Part shown: positions 5,992-15,300 of the stretch, one piece after another
Position numbering within the stretch: position 1 is the first letter of the stretch
Layout of the letters: every line of letters starts with the position of its first letter
Source of the DNA: a virus
DNA: 22,097 bases
Virus record (IMG/VR): IMGVR_UViG_3300022538_000422
Location: 1-22,097 of that record
Strand: one strand, 5' to 3'
Notes under the pieces: generated by a model
Databases searched by the model: none
Told to the model about the DNA's origin: nothing
Seen by the model: the letters and a program-made list of their open reading frames with translations, nothing else
Made by a program: the position numbers and the translations under genes

Positions 5992-8900
5992 TCTTACCAA
6001 CATCCTTGCAAATCTGCTGGAAGATAATCCCAGCTTCAGGAGTTTGGAAACTCTCAACTCTACCCCAGAATCTCAACCAAGCATCCAGGGCAGGATTAGC
6101 ATACCTAAGTGCTAATCTGGCATTGGACACATCGGTGCGGAAACTGGATACTAGCTTGTTACCTGTCGTTACGCTGACCATAGCTTTGATTTCATCCTGC
6201 CGAACAAAGTCTATGTCCATGCGTTCAAGGTAAAGGAATTCCTTAATTAGCTTTTGCTCCTCCTCTGGGTATCTTTCTAAAGCAGACTCCCAAATTTTGT
6301 TATATACCCTGAAGTATTCCTTATACACCTTCCGCCTTACCAGCTCCATTCTAGTAGAATTCCTAGAGATATAGTCATCCCACTCCTGCTTTAGATGAGG
6401 TGGTATAGCACCTTCTATAGCTTCCCTTTGTGCCCAAAAGGTATCCCAGTCCTTTACTTTCTCACCAGTTTCCTCATCTATTTTATCCTTTAGCTCTATA
6501 TCAAAGTAGAGGTTGAGGAGTTCCCTCATAGGATGCAGGACTGGCATAGGTATATTAAACTCCTTATAGTAATCGGTTCTACCTTCCAAAGTCATTAGAG
6601 GATTTTCCTTCATCTTCTGGTCTATGTAGTTGGTTTGGTCATCATAGAGGTCAATAAGCCTATCATTATAGTCTCTAGCACCGATGATACCACCAAGGAA
6701 ATCCTGTTGTATTTGGAGTTTCTCTTGTTGTTGGTTTTCGGTGTATCTCCTAACATCATCCCAATCCAACTCTAATCTGTTTAGAATTTCCTGTTGCCTA
6801 CCTGGTAGCAAAGGTCTAACAGAACCCATCCACCTATAGGCATCTAGCTCTTGGAGAATAGCCTGCTGGGTTGGGGATATGCCACCTACCAAATCCCAAA
6901 TTTTGTAACCATGCATCCTAAGCCACTTCTGTTGGTCAAGAGTAAATCCTGTCATTTCCTCTATAGCTTTAGAAGAATCCTCATACACCTGGTATTGCTC
7001 ATCACTCCTAAGCCTGAACAAACCGAACTGCTCAAAAAGGGCACCATGAAATGCTGCTTCACTCCTAGCATCCGTCCAAACGGCTTGCTCCTCCTCAGTT
7101 AGCTCTAGGTGTTCCTCCATCTTGGTCCAAATGTGGGTTCCATCATAACCACGCTTATTGACCATAAGGATAGTTAGGTAATCTCTAAACCTATCCGAAA
7201 ATAACCGTTCACTAATTGCTTTCACAAACTCATTGTCAGGGAATAAACCTATAGCAGCGTTTAGGGGAGTCTTCCATATTGCTGGTATGGTCTCACCCAT
7301 TTGCTGCTCCAAGCCACCAAGTGCAGCTAGAGGAATACCGATATGAGCACCTGGATAAAAGCCATATCGGGAGAGGAAGTCCATAAACTCCACAAAGTTG
7401 CCAGCAAATGGTAGAGCATCATAATATTCAGGGAAATCCCTCCTAGTAAGTCTGGTTGTTAAGGTGCCATAAATAGTTCCTCTAAATGGGTTAATGTCTA
7501 TGGAAGTCCCTGGTATATGGACATAACCATAGTCGGTGTTATTCTGCCACCTTTCAAATGCGGTAAAGGTTCCAGGATGTCTAATGAAGCTACGAGGAAG
7601 CCAGAACCACCTCTGGGATTCGTAGGTCCAGTAGGGGTAGATTGATTTCATCATGGCATCAAAAGCATTGGCGTTGGTGTAGTCAGGATATTCCTTGTAA
7701 TACCATTTGTGGGCTTCATCCATAGCGGATTGGCGGAGGGAATCAAAACCCTCATATTCAGGTTTCAGGATTCTAGGTGGAACTTTAGTTGGGGGGATAG
7801 TTGGGAATGGTTTAGCACCTCTGGTAATGGTATGACCCAACAGCTTCTGCTCATGAGGAATCAACTCAATTAACCCTTTCTTCTCAAGACCACGCAACCA
7901 TGCCACTCCATCTGGTTCTAATATACCACTAAATAGAGGTTTCCCACCAGCCTCCGCATCAGCAAGAATCCTATCCAAGGCAGTGGTAGCTATGCCCTTA
8001 CGCCTTACTGTTTCGGTAACATCAATCTGACCCAATATGATTCCCTTTATCCCCATAATGTCGGTGCTGCCATAAGATACGGAGCCAACCTTCTTTCCTT
8101 CAACCATAAAATCAAAACCCTCACCAATGGTGGTTTTAATTGGCTTTAGACTGATAGGAACAACAGGAGCTTCATACATTAGTCTGTCCATAGCATCGGC
8201 AGTTTCATCCAGGAACTTATCTATAATAATCTTTTCCTCTGGAGGAAACATCTTAGAGTTATGTAGGTAATGTAAGTCTCTCCTAACAGCTTCTAGCTCC
8301 ATTTGCTTGGAGGTAATCCAGGACAAAGTTCTGGGGTCTGTTTGCAGGGAATAAACTATTTGGTCATAAACCGCTCCTACAGATTCTCTGGTAAAACCTG
8401 CATCACCAGGTCTGGTTTTTGCTAGGACATAGGTTATAAACATCTCCCTATCGTTTTGGATTGTAAGGACATCCAACAAAGACCTAGAGATGTCATCACC
8501 TCTACATCCAAGGAGATTAGCAACATCCTGAGGAGCTAAAGGTCTATCCATCACTTTAATAGCTGGTCTTTGGAAAGGTCTAATACCAGCAGATATATCC
8601 ATACCTTCAGCTACCTGAACCAACATACCATCAAGGTCTGCTATTCTCCTATCAAAAATCATATACTCATTATCCATGTGGAGGTAAAAGTCATCCCAGA
8701 AAGTCCTACTTTTCATATCGGCTATGGTAGCTCCAGCAAATATCTCATGGCGGGTAGCCATGTTTTGTGCTCGGAACTCAGCAGCGTATTCCCGCTTGGT
8801 TGTTAGGATATCAAACAACCTATCAGCTTTGGTAACATAATCATCGGATATAGCCACTCCTGGTTGTTTCACTAAGGCTTTCAATTTGACAATAACCCTG

Positions 8901-11812
8901 TCTATATCAGCACCAGCACTATCCAGGAACAGGTATAGCCTATCAAAGTCAATATCAAACCTTGCTCTCCTTTCAGCTAGAGATAAACCTCTACTCCTAA
9001 CGGTAGCTTGAGCAATAACCTGTCTGGGAGTGGCTCCATAGACATTTGACATAACCTGTAGCTGTTTGAGACACCATGCCATATCCTGTGGATTTCTCAC
9101 CTCTAATTCAACTAGGATGTCAGCTAAGGATTTCATTTGTCGGGTAGCTATTTCAGGACCTCGGATAAAGTCATCCAGAATCATAGCTCCACTTTCAGTT
9201 ATAGTCCTGTCTATGGAAACACCACCCTCACTAAATAGAGTACCAGCCCTAAACTCACTCCCAACGAAATCCCTCACAGTATTAGGTAATTCAGGATGTT
9301 GTTTAAGAATGGTGTTAACCTCGTTCCCAACTATCCTCTCTCTGGTAAATTGGTTTTTGGAGTTCCTAAGTAGCTCTGGTTTACCTGTGCTTTTAGCATG
9401 GTGGACTAGGGTTTCTAAATCCCTAACTATGGTTTTATCAGCTAATGTTGGTGTCTTAGGTCCAACCCTCATCAAAGCCTCATAGGTATCACCACCTGTT
9501 TCTCTAAGTATTTGGAGGAATCGTTTAGCAAGAAAGTTCCTACGGACATCCATACCATAAGCACCAGGGATTCTAACCGCATAGGTATAGAGCTTGTCTG
9601 CCCAACCTTTCTTACCTAATGTAGCCAGTTGAAGAATCCAGTTATTCCAATTCTCCTCGGCTCCCTCCCTAGCTAGATAACCAATCATCTCTGATATACC
9701 AGCCCTCCTAATTTCAGGGTCAAAGGTTAGACCTACAGCTAGTGTCTCAAAGTTTTCAATGGTCATCCTTCTGGGACGGACACCACCAAGGGAAGTGCGT
9801 ATATAATCCTCCAGGACATTCATCGGACCATACATACCAAAGGTTAGGTAGGCTTCAGCAAAGGGTCTCACCACCATCCTATCAATTTGGTTCCTCCAAA
9901 TACCCTGAAGCCTAACATCTACATTGTGGAGCAGGGTAGTATAGCCACCAACCTCTTTGCGGACAAGGTAAGCTGCACTCTCCTCTATCCGCATGTGGAC
10001 TTTGAGGTTCCTGCTCATCAAAGCTCGCATAGCTGCAAAAGGACTTTTAGCTCCAGCAAACACCATAGCTCCTCGGGATATAACATCTGCTCTATCCTGT
10101 AACAACCTCTGAGCTAGTTTTAAGGTATCATCATCAGGATTTGCTGCACCAAGGATACGCAGAAGCCTACCACCAGCTTCCTTCTGTGTGATAATACCTT
10201 TCATAAAATAATCCTCAAAGAGGTTCTCAACATTCTCTATGGTTACTCTGGTTATATCCTCAGGACTAAGAGTGGTGCCTAACCTCTTAGACCAATTTCT
10301 GATGAGGGCTTCATCTACAGGAGCATGTTTGAGTAATTCCCTCCCAGCTAAAGCCATCCATTCCTCCGATTGTGGATGGTCAAGAGCAAATTTTATAAAT
10401 ACCTCGGTAGCTTCTCCAAATTCCTTCATGTTGATACTGTGGAGAGGTTTACCTGTATATCTGGTTAAAGCATGGTCAACAAGCCTACCTGCTTGTCTTT
10501 GAGCCATTAAAGCTCGCTGACCCGCAGTTTTTGGTATTCTCTTTATACCTGCCTTTATCAAGTCAAATGGAACCTCAAAAACCGCTTGTATTCCTCTCTC
10601 CGCTGCTCCAACAAACCTACCAACATAAGGAATTGGTTTGGTAATCCTAGCAGCTATACCCCAACCTACATAGGTCAATGGGTCAACAGCACCTTCCATC
10701 AACATATATTTAACAAACCAATTGAACTCCCAGTTATACCAAGCATTACCTAGAGCTTCCCAAGTGGATTCTGTTTTCCTCAACCTTTGATACTCAACTT
10801 CTATGTCGGGAATAAAGGTCTTCCATACAAAACCTGCGATTGGTTGGGAAACATGCTCAAAGTATAGACCAGCCAATTCCATAGCTGCCAAGCCAGGTTG
10901 CACAACCATTTCCTTAGCCATATCCCAAAAGGTATAATCTGGCATTTCAGCCAATCCACCTCTAAATGCCTCCAAGCGGTTAGCATCCTCCGTCCATTGT
11001 GCAATGAGGTCATCAGCAAGGAGTTGGGTATAGGCTACCTCTCCCAAATCAGCATCACTATAACCCTCCATCTTTAGGAGTTCATACCACTCCTCATCAG
11101 TCATAACCTTAGGAGGAACTCTAGGAGCAGTAATAGCTTTAAGGATTTCCTCTGTGGTTATTATGGATATGCCAATAGGTTTAGGAGCAATGCCTACAGG
11201 AGCAATTAGCTCGGGTAATCCTAACTCAACAGCCTCCTCTGGTGTTACTCCTTCTGGTGCTGAGATTGCTTTAATCATACCAGCTATGGTATCCCTAATT
11301 GAACTAAGCTCGGTTGGTGTAATGGTTTTTGGAATAGATAAAGCTGATAAAACCTCATCAACCGAAGTTAACCGACCACTAGATATGACGGTAGGAACAT
11401 CACCATATAGTTTATAATAAAACTCCTGCTTTTCAAGGTCATCCATAGCAATGGTCATTTTGTTTTTTAGCCTGTTTAACTCCTCTCCTACAACTCCTGT
11501 AAAGGCTATTTGAGCAGCTTTAACCCTTGTCTCTGGCGGGAGTGATGGTATCATGAGTAGTTTTTGGATGAAAATTCCTCCCCCACCTACCGAAGCATAC
11601 GCCTCATAATGTTCACCATATTCCTCCATGAGCTTACTGGTTTCACCCATCAAAGTCCAATAGCCCATCTTCTGGCTTTCCCATTCAACCAACTTTGTCC
11701 TAAGCTCAGGACTCGCCTTTGCTATGCGTTGGGAAAAGGAAAGGAACCAGCTGGTAATTTCCTTCATCCTGGGTGAAAGTTCTTTTAATTCATCTGGATA
11801 ACCGTCAGGCAT
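5975..11812 (-). CDS. giant virion-associated (polyvalent-like) protein with an internal GNAT acetyltransferase-like domain
   Basis: This 1945-aa protein starts with ATG after AGGTGAATT and follows the portal gene by 9 nt. Visible parts in order: a helical N-terminus; a Pro/Ile-rich linker near 155-240; a hydrophobic helical region near 365-410 (DPLTYVGWGIAARITKPI); a long helical middle; a GNAT-like domain at about 1219-1317 with the acetyl-CoA loop motif RRKGIATTAL near 1268, preceded by a GQIDVTETV strand; an aromatic segment (YPYWTYESQRWFWLPRS) near 1388; a hydrophobic stretch near 1465-1530; and a charged helical C-terminus. Between portal and scaffold one expects a minor head or internal protein. 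Phage polyvalent proteins are long multi-domain products delivered with DNA, and an embedded acetyltransferase fits that idea. Packaging into the virion and the acetylated target are inference. No lysozyme, MuF or ADP-ribosyltransferase motif was recognised. Confidence 0.7.
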   Translation of the reverse strand: MPDGYPDELKELSPRMKEITSWFLSFSQRIAKASPELRTKLVEWESQKMGYWTLMGETSKLMEEYGEHYEAYASVGGGGIFIQKLLMIPSLPPETRVKAAQIAFTGVVGEELNRLKNKMTIAMDDLEKQEFYYKLYGDVPTVISSGRLTSVDEVLSALSIPKTITPTELSSIRDTIAGMIKAISAPEGVTPEEAVELGLPELIAPVGIAPKPIGISIITTEEILKAITAPRVPPKVMTDEEWYELLKMEGYSDADLGEVAYTQLLADDLIAQWTEDANRLEAFRGGLAEMPDYTFWDMAKEMVVQPGLAAMELAGLYFEHVSQPIAGFVWKTFIPDIEVEYQRLRKTESTWEALGNAWYNWEFNWFVKYMLMEGAVDPLTYVGWGIAARITKPIPYVGRFVGAAERGIQAVFEVPFDLIKAGIKRIPKTAGQRALMAQRQAGRLVDHALTRYTGKPLHSINMKEFGEATEVFIKFALDHPQSEEWMALAGRELLKHAPVDEALIRNWSKRLGTTLSPEDITRVTIENVENLFEDYFMKGIITQKEAGGRLLRILGAANPDDDTLKLAQRLLQDRADVISRGAMVFAGAKSPFAAMRALMSRNLKVHMRIEESAAYLVRKEVGGYTTLLHNVDVRLQGIWRNQIDRMVVRPFAEAYLTFGMYGPMNVLEDYIRTSLGGVRPRRMTIENFETLAVGLTFDPEIRRAGISEMIGYLAREGAEENWNNWILQLATLGKKGWADKLYTYAVRIPGAYGMDVRRNFLAKRFLQILRETGGDTYEALMRVGPKTPTLADKTIVRDLETLVHHAKSTGKPELLRNSKNQFTRERIVGNEVNTILKQHPELPNTVRDFVGSEFRAGTLFSEGGVSIDRTITESGAMILDDFIRGPEIATRQMKSLADILVELEVRNPQDMAWCLKQLQVMSNVYGATPRQVIAQATVRSRGLSLAERRARFDIDFDRLYLFLDSAGADIDRVIVKLKALVKQPGVAISDDYVTKADRLFDILTTKREYAAEFRAQNMATRHEIFAGATIADMKSRTFWDDFYLHMDNEYMIFDRRIADLDGMLVQVAEGMDISAGIRPFQRPAIKVMDRPLAPQDVANLLGCRGDDISRSLLDVLTIQNDREMFITYVLAKTRPGDAGFTRESVGAVYDQIVYSLQTDPRTLSWITSKQMELEAVRRDLHYLHNSKMFPPEEKIIIDKFLDETADAMDRLMYEAPVVPISLKPIKTTIGEGFDFMVEGKKVGSVSYGSTDIMGIKGIILGQIDVTETVRRKGIATTALDRILADAEAGGKPLFSGILEPDGVAWLRGLEKKGLIELIPHEQKLLGHTITRGAKPFPTIPPTKVPPRILKPEYEGFDSLRQSAMDEAHKWYYKEYPDYTNANAFDAMMKSIYPYWTYESQRWFWLPRSFIRHPGTFTAFERWQNNTDYGYVHIPGTSIDINPFRGTIYGTLTTRLTRRDFPEYYDALPFAGNFVEFMDFLSRYGFYPGAHIGIPLAALGGLEQQMGETIPAIWKTPLNAAIGLFPDNEFVKAISERLFSDRFRDYLTILMVNKRGYDGTHIWTKMEEHLELTEEEQAVWTDARSEAAFHGALFEQFGLFRLRSDEQYQVYEDSSKAIEEMTGFTLDQQKWLRMHGYKIWDLVGGISPTQQAILQELDAYRWMGSVRPLLPGRQQEILNRLELDWDDVRRYTENQQQEKLQIQQDFLGGIIGARDYNDRLIDLYDDQTNYIDQKMKENPLMTLEGRTDYYKEFNIPMPVLHPMRELLNLYFDIELKDKIDEETGEKVKDWDTFWAQREAIEGAIPPHLKQEWDDYISRNSTRMELVRRKVYKEYFRVYNKIWESALERYPEEEQKLIKEFLYLERMDIDFVRQDEIKAMVSVTTGNKLVSSFRTDVSNARLALRYANPALDAWLRFWGRVESFQTPEAGIIFQQICKDVGKKYTIS

Positions 11813-11821
11813 AATTCACCT

Positions 11822-13486
11822 CTATATCATTTCTCCCATAGGTGGTGGAGGAGTTACTTCCTCTCTAGGCATTGCCTCTCTTGGAGTTGCTATCTCCCTA
11901 GCTCCTGGAGGAGCAGCTTCAGGAGCAGCTGGTGTTAATTGGGCTTCCAAAGCTCCTGCTGCCTTTTCATACAAAGCTGCGGTATCAGGGTCTCCAGCAT
12001 CCCTGAGTAGTCTAGCTTCCTCTTTATAAGCTGAAATTAGGGATATGGTAATAGCTATTGGATGGTTGAGAGCATCATCCCTCCTAGCTCTAGCTTGTTC
12101 TCTGAGGGAGTCCTTAATCTCAGGGAAGAGTTTGTCCATTGTGGTACTGGTAGAAAGTCTAAATTGAGGATTTACCATCCTAGCTACAGTTACCCTTTGA
12201 ATCAGGTAACCAGGTATATCTATGTTAAAGGTAACATCAAACTCCAAGTCGCTTGGCATATCCTCAGGCATCTTAAACCCATGAGGTTTATACCCATGCT
12301 TCCTCATCTGACCTAGCCAGAAGTTATCAATATCCGATAGTAGACCTTTGACAGCTTCATGGTAGGGAGTTAGCACCTGCATGGCAGCGGAAGCTACCTG
12401 GGACATAGCATAACCAGTTATTTGCTGCTGGATGTTACCATATAAACTCCAAGGGAACAAACCACGCTGCATCATATTTTGGTAGTCAAAAAGAATTGAC
12501 CGTAGTTCTATTGGTATTGGAGGAGTTGGTAATGGAGTAATATTCTCTTCTGGAGTCCCTCTAAAGATAGCTCCTCGCTTAAACAAGTCAGCTTGTGTTA
12601 GGATTGGGGTATCACCTCTGGATTGCTCAAACCATCTGGGATTAGCGGTATCACGGACAAGCTGTTGACCATAGGTTAACATCTTATTGAAGTTGGCTAT
12701 GATACCTTCATCGGTAGCAATAATGGATTCTCCATAATGCTCCTGCCACTTTGAGCCTGTGGTTAAACTACCTTTGTCAGGAAGTCCTCCAACTGGGGAG
12801 GTGAAGATTGGAATAAACTCCAAATCAGGTTCTTTGGTTGCTTCCTTGACAAACTCTCTACCCATAACAATAGCATTGGCTACCTCTCCATCAGCATCAA
12901 ACCCCCAATGGTCATAAAGAGTAGTTGGGGAAACGAAGGGACTTCTAAGTTTCCAACCCATCGTCCTAGCCTTCATGTTGGCTGCTGCTGCCGATAAGGG
13001 ATAGATATGGGCACATTCGGTTTGACCATCAGCACCAAACTCAGAGAACACCTCTGCTGGATGCCAAACCTCAGCTATCAGGTTATCATCATCAACTAGG
13101 GCAAGGACAGAATACCATCCAGTTGCTAACATGAGGGAAATAAGGTCTCTCATCCAAGATTGCCGACCTCGCTTCCTATAGCTCTTTTCTATTTGAGTCC
13201 ACCTCTTGGTTACATAACTTTCAAGGTAGGAAGCACCAGTTACCTGGATTGGTTCTAGCTCTTCGGATGATATTCTATGAGCTATGATGCTGGAGGTTAA
13301 TAGGTGCAGAGCTAGGTTATAACCTGCTCTTGGGTCATTGGAAACTACAGACTCCATACCTTCCTGCTCAAGCTCGTCTTTGAGGGTAAGGACATCATAC
13401 CAAGCCTTGAATTTAAGGTGTCTGGTTCCCCAATTCCTTCTTAACCTGTTGCATTTGGTTATTATGTTATCAACTGTTATTGCCAT
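11822..13486 (-). CDS. portal protein
   Basis: This 554-aa protein would form the ring at the head vertex through which DNA is pumped. AAAGGAGGAATTAA precedes the ATG, and the gene follows terL by 12 nt, the usual terminase-portal order. The N-terminal helical part (LKFKAWYDVLTLKDELEQ) leads into a region with MRDLISLMLATGWYSVLALV and EVWHPAEVFSEFG, typical of portal wing and stem strands. A later segment (YGNIQQQITGYAMSQVASAA) and the following helix resemble the portal tunnel and crown region. The C-terminal 40 residues are Pro/Ala/Glu-rich (APEAAPPGAREIATPRE) and probably flexible. Length and position fit, but the exact portal family was not determined. Confidence 0.85.
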   Translation of the reverse strand: MAITVDNIITKCNRLRRNWGTRHLKFKAWYDVLTLKDELEQEGMESVVSNDPRAGYNLALHLLTSSIIAHRISSEELEPIQVTGASYLESYVTKRWTQIEKSYRKRGRQSWMRDLISLMLATGWYSVLALVDDDNLIAEVWHPAEVFSEFGADGQTECAHIYPLSAAAANMKARTMGWKLRSPFVSPTTLYDHWGFDADGEVANAIVMGREFVKEATKEPDLEFIPIFTSPVGGLPDKGSLTTGSKWQEHYGESIIATDEGIIANFNKMLTYGQQLVRDTANPRWFEQSRGDTPILTQADLFKRGAIFRGTPEENITPLPTPPIPIELRSILFDYQNMMQRGLFPWSLYGNIQQQITGYAMSQVASAAMQVLTPYHEAVKGLLSDIDNFWLGQMRKHGYKPHGFKMPEDMPSDLEFDVTFNIDIPGYLIQRVTVARMVNPQFRLSTSTTMDKLFPEIKDSLREQARARRDDALNHPIAITISLISAYKEEARLLRDAGDPDTAALYEKAAGALEAQLTPAAPEAAPPGAREIATPREAMPREEVTPPPPMGEMI

Positions 13487-13498
13487 TTAATTCCTCCT

Positions 13499-15070
13499 TT
13501 ACCATTTCCATCCACTCTTACCAAGACAACCTCTTATGGTTGGATTAGGATTATTGCAGACAATCCCTATAGCTACGGAATCATGGATGTCATCTGCTCC
13601 TACGGATAGAGCTTTATCACCCACTTGGCGAATGTTCCTAAGCTCCGTGATGAACTCTATGTCGTGGACAACCATATCAGGTAAAGCTCTATGGAGGCTG
13701 GCTAACATATAGTCTTTGGTTCTTGGACCAGTTAACCATCCAGGTTCACTACTAATCCTACCACTAACTACATCCCTCCTATAATAGATATTACCATATT
13801 TGATAATCGGTGCTATACCTAATCCATGAGAATTAGCTTCCCAGGTTATCATAGCACCATTGTAATACCTAGCAGCCTCCCTAGCTTTAGCAACTGTTGG
13901 TTCTAGGGAATATAAGCCTGCATCCCTAGCACAATACTTCCAGTGGTCATTTCCTGGCTGGGGTGGCATCAACACGGTAATTGCTGTTTGGGTTACTTTG
14001 GCTTGTCCTGGGTCCACAGTTACAATATAGCTTTTACCTTCTTCTGGAGGATACCACACAGACAAACCATTTTGGTGTATGGGTGCTAGGTAGCACCCTC
14101 TAGCTTTCTCATTCACAACTACAGGGTCATAGAACATATCTCCAGTAGCTAGGAAGCAGGAGACATTATCCTCAGGGAATTCCTGAGCAAATAGCATCCT
14201 AGTTTCACCAGTCCTCCTAAGAGACTCTTTCTCCTTGATTTTCCATCTACGCCATCTTATTTGGTCATAGCTTAATCCTTTATTGACTACCAGCTGCTCC
14301 TCATCCTGAGATAAGGTGAACTCTGGCTTATCGGTCTCTGGTATATGTCTGATGCGTGGGTCTCCCAATGGTATTGTATAATCTAAACACATCCACCAAG
14401 GATAAAAATGTGGTGTGAAAACACTATTACCCTCCACAGCCAACCTATACATTTCACAGAAGTCATTGTCCTCACCATTGGGAGTGGAGAATACATCCAC
14501 GGTTCCGTCTGGAGGAACTCTGTCCATGGCTGGAGCAAATATTCTCTCCATAGACCCTACTGCCCAAAAAGCAAATTCATCACAAAGGAGATGGTGGATG
14601 GTTTCTGCTCTACCAGCTACATAACTCCTAGCTGATGCAATATAGATGGAACTTTTGCTGATAACTCTACCATTAACATAGAATCTAAAGGTTTTCTCAT
14701 AGGTGGAATCATGATGGATAGTAGGAAAGCCTGGTATCCCTAAGGAAGCTAGATGGTTATAAAAGAACTCCACCTTGCTCAGTAGGCGTTCGGTGATAAA
14801 GTCCTCATAAGCTATAAGGACGGTATTGGTTCCTGGAACTGTTAGGGTATCAACCAAGCGTTCACCTAACTTTATAGAACTATGACCTGCTTGAGCAGGT
14901 TTTACATCAATGTCCCTACCAGTTTCGGTAGCTATTACATCCTGCTGTATGGGATTAAGGATAAATGGAACCCTTTGGCGTTGTTTATTTTCAATCACCA
15001 ATAAGGTTTCAATAAACCTCTTTTTGTCAGCAAAAAGTTCCCTAAAGGTTTGTTCAAGTTCGGTTATCAT
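13499..15070 (-). CDS. terL: terminase large subunit (packaging ATPase and nuclease)
   Basis: This 523-aa protein powers DNA packaging and cuts the concatemer. ATPase part: a deviant Walker A, KPAQAGHSS (57-65), with no lysine in the usual GK position but a lysine at its first residue, as in phage lambda gpA (KSARVGYS). Walker B is LLCDE (161-165) and the coupling motif FSTPNG (194-199). A linker with QEFPEDNVSCFLATGDMFYD follows. Nuclease part: Asp352 in IVTVDPG, Glu410 in TWEANSHG and the Asp cluster 493-497 in GADDIHDS, the expected acidic triad of the RNase H-like fold. The start overlaps the 74-aa gene as ATGA. The gene precedes the portal gene. Confidence 0.9.
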   Translation of the reverse strand: MITELEQTFRELFADKKRFIETLLVIENKQRQRVPFILNPIQQDVIATETGRDIDVKPAQAGHSSIKLGERLVDTLTVPGTNTVLIAYEDFITERLLSKVEFFYNHLASLGIPGFPTIHHDSTYEKTFRFYVNGRVISKSSIYIASARSYVAGRAETIHHLLCDEFAFWAVGSMERIFAPAMDRVPPDGTVDVFSTPNGEDNDFCEMYRLAVEGNSVFTPHFYPWWMCLDYTIPLGDPRIRHIPETDKPEFTLSQDEEQLVVNKGLSYDQIRWRRWKIKEKESLRRTGETRMLFAQEFPEDNVSCFLATGDMFYDPVVVNEKARGCYLAPIHQNGLSVWYPPEEGKSYIVTVDPGQAKVTQTAITVLMPPQPGNDHWKYCARDAGLYSLEPTVAKAREAARYYNGAMITWEANSHGLGIAPIIKYGNIYYRRDVVSGRISSEPGWLTGPRTKDYMLASLHRALPDMVVHDIEFITELRNIRQVGDKALSVGADDIHDSVAIGIVCNNPNPTIRGCLGKSGWKW

Positions 15071-15291
15071 TGCTCCTCACCCACTGGAAAGCTGGTCTTT
15101 TTGAAATCCAAATAGACATTCTCTGGGAACATCAAAGCTATATGTTTCATTAAAGCTGGAGGTAAATCCACATTACAGATAATAAAGACTGTGGGGAAGA
15201 TGGAATCTGGGTGTTGGATTTCATACCTAGCACCAAGATTCTTAAACATTTTGTCCAGTTCATCTCTAACTATTTCTATACTCCAGCCCAT
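15067..15291 (-). CDS. small protein of unknown function coupled to terL
   Basis: The 74-aa product begins MGWSIEIVRDELDKMFKNLG. A helix is followed by strands (PTVFIICNVDL) and a helix (LMKHIALMFPENVYLDFK), an alpha/beta arrangement without metal-binding or membrane motifs. GGAGGTAACC precedes the ATG. The stop overlaps the terL start as ATGA, so terL translation is probably coupled to it. A packaging accessory role is possible from position alone, and I do not recognise the family. Confidence 0.55.
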   Translation of the reverse strand: MGWSIEIVRDELDKMFKNLGARYEIQHPDSIFPTVFIICNVDLPPALMKHIALMFPENVYLDFKKTSFPVGEEQ

Positions 15292-15300
15292 GGTTACCTC

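Noticed and set aside
9066-9485. Plus-strand 139-aa open frame opposite the giant gene
   Set aside because: It lies wholly inside the 1945-aa minus-strand gene, has no ribosome binding site or neighbours, and its composition (Ser/Leu-rich) is that of an antisense shadow.
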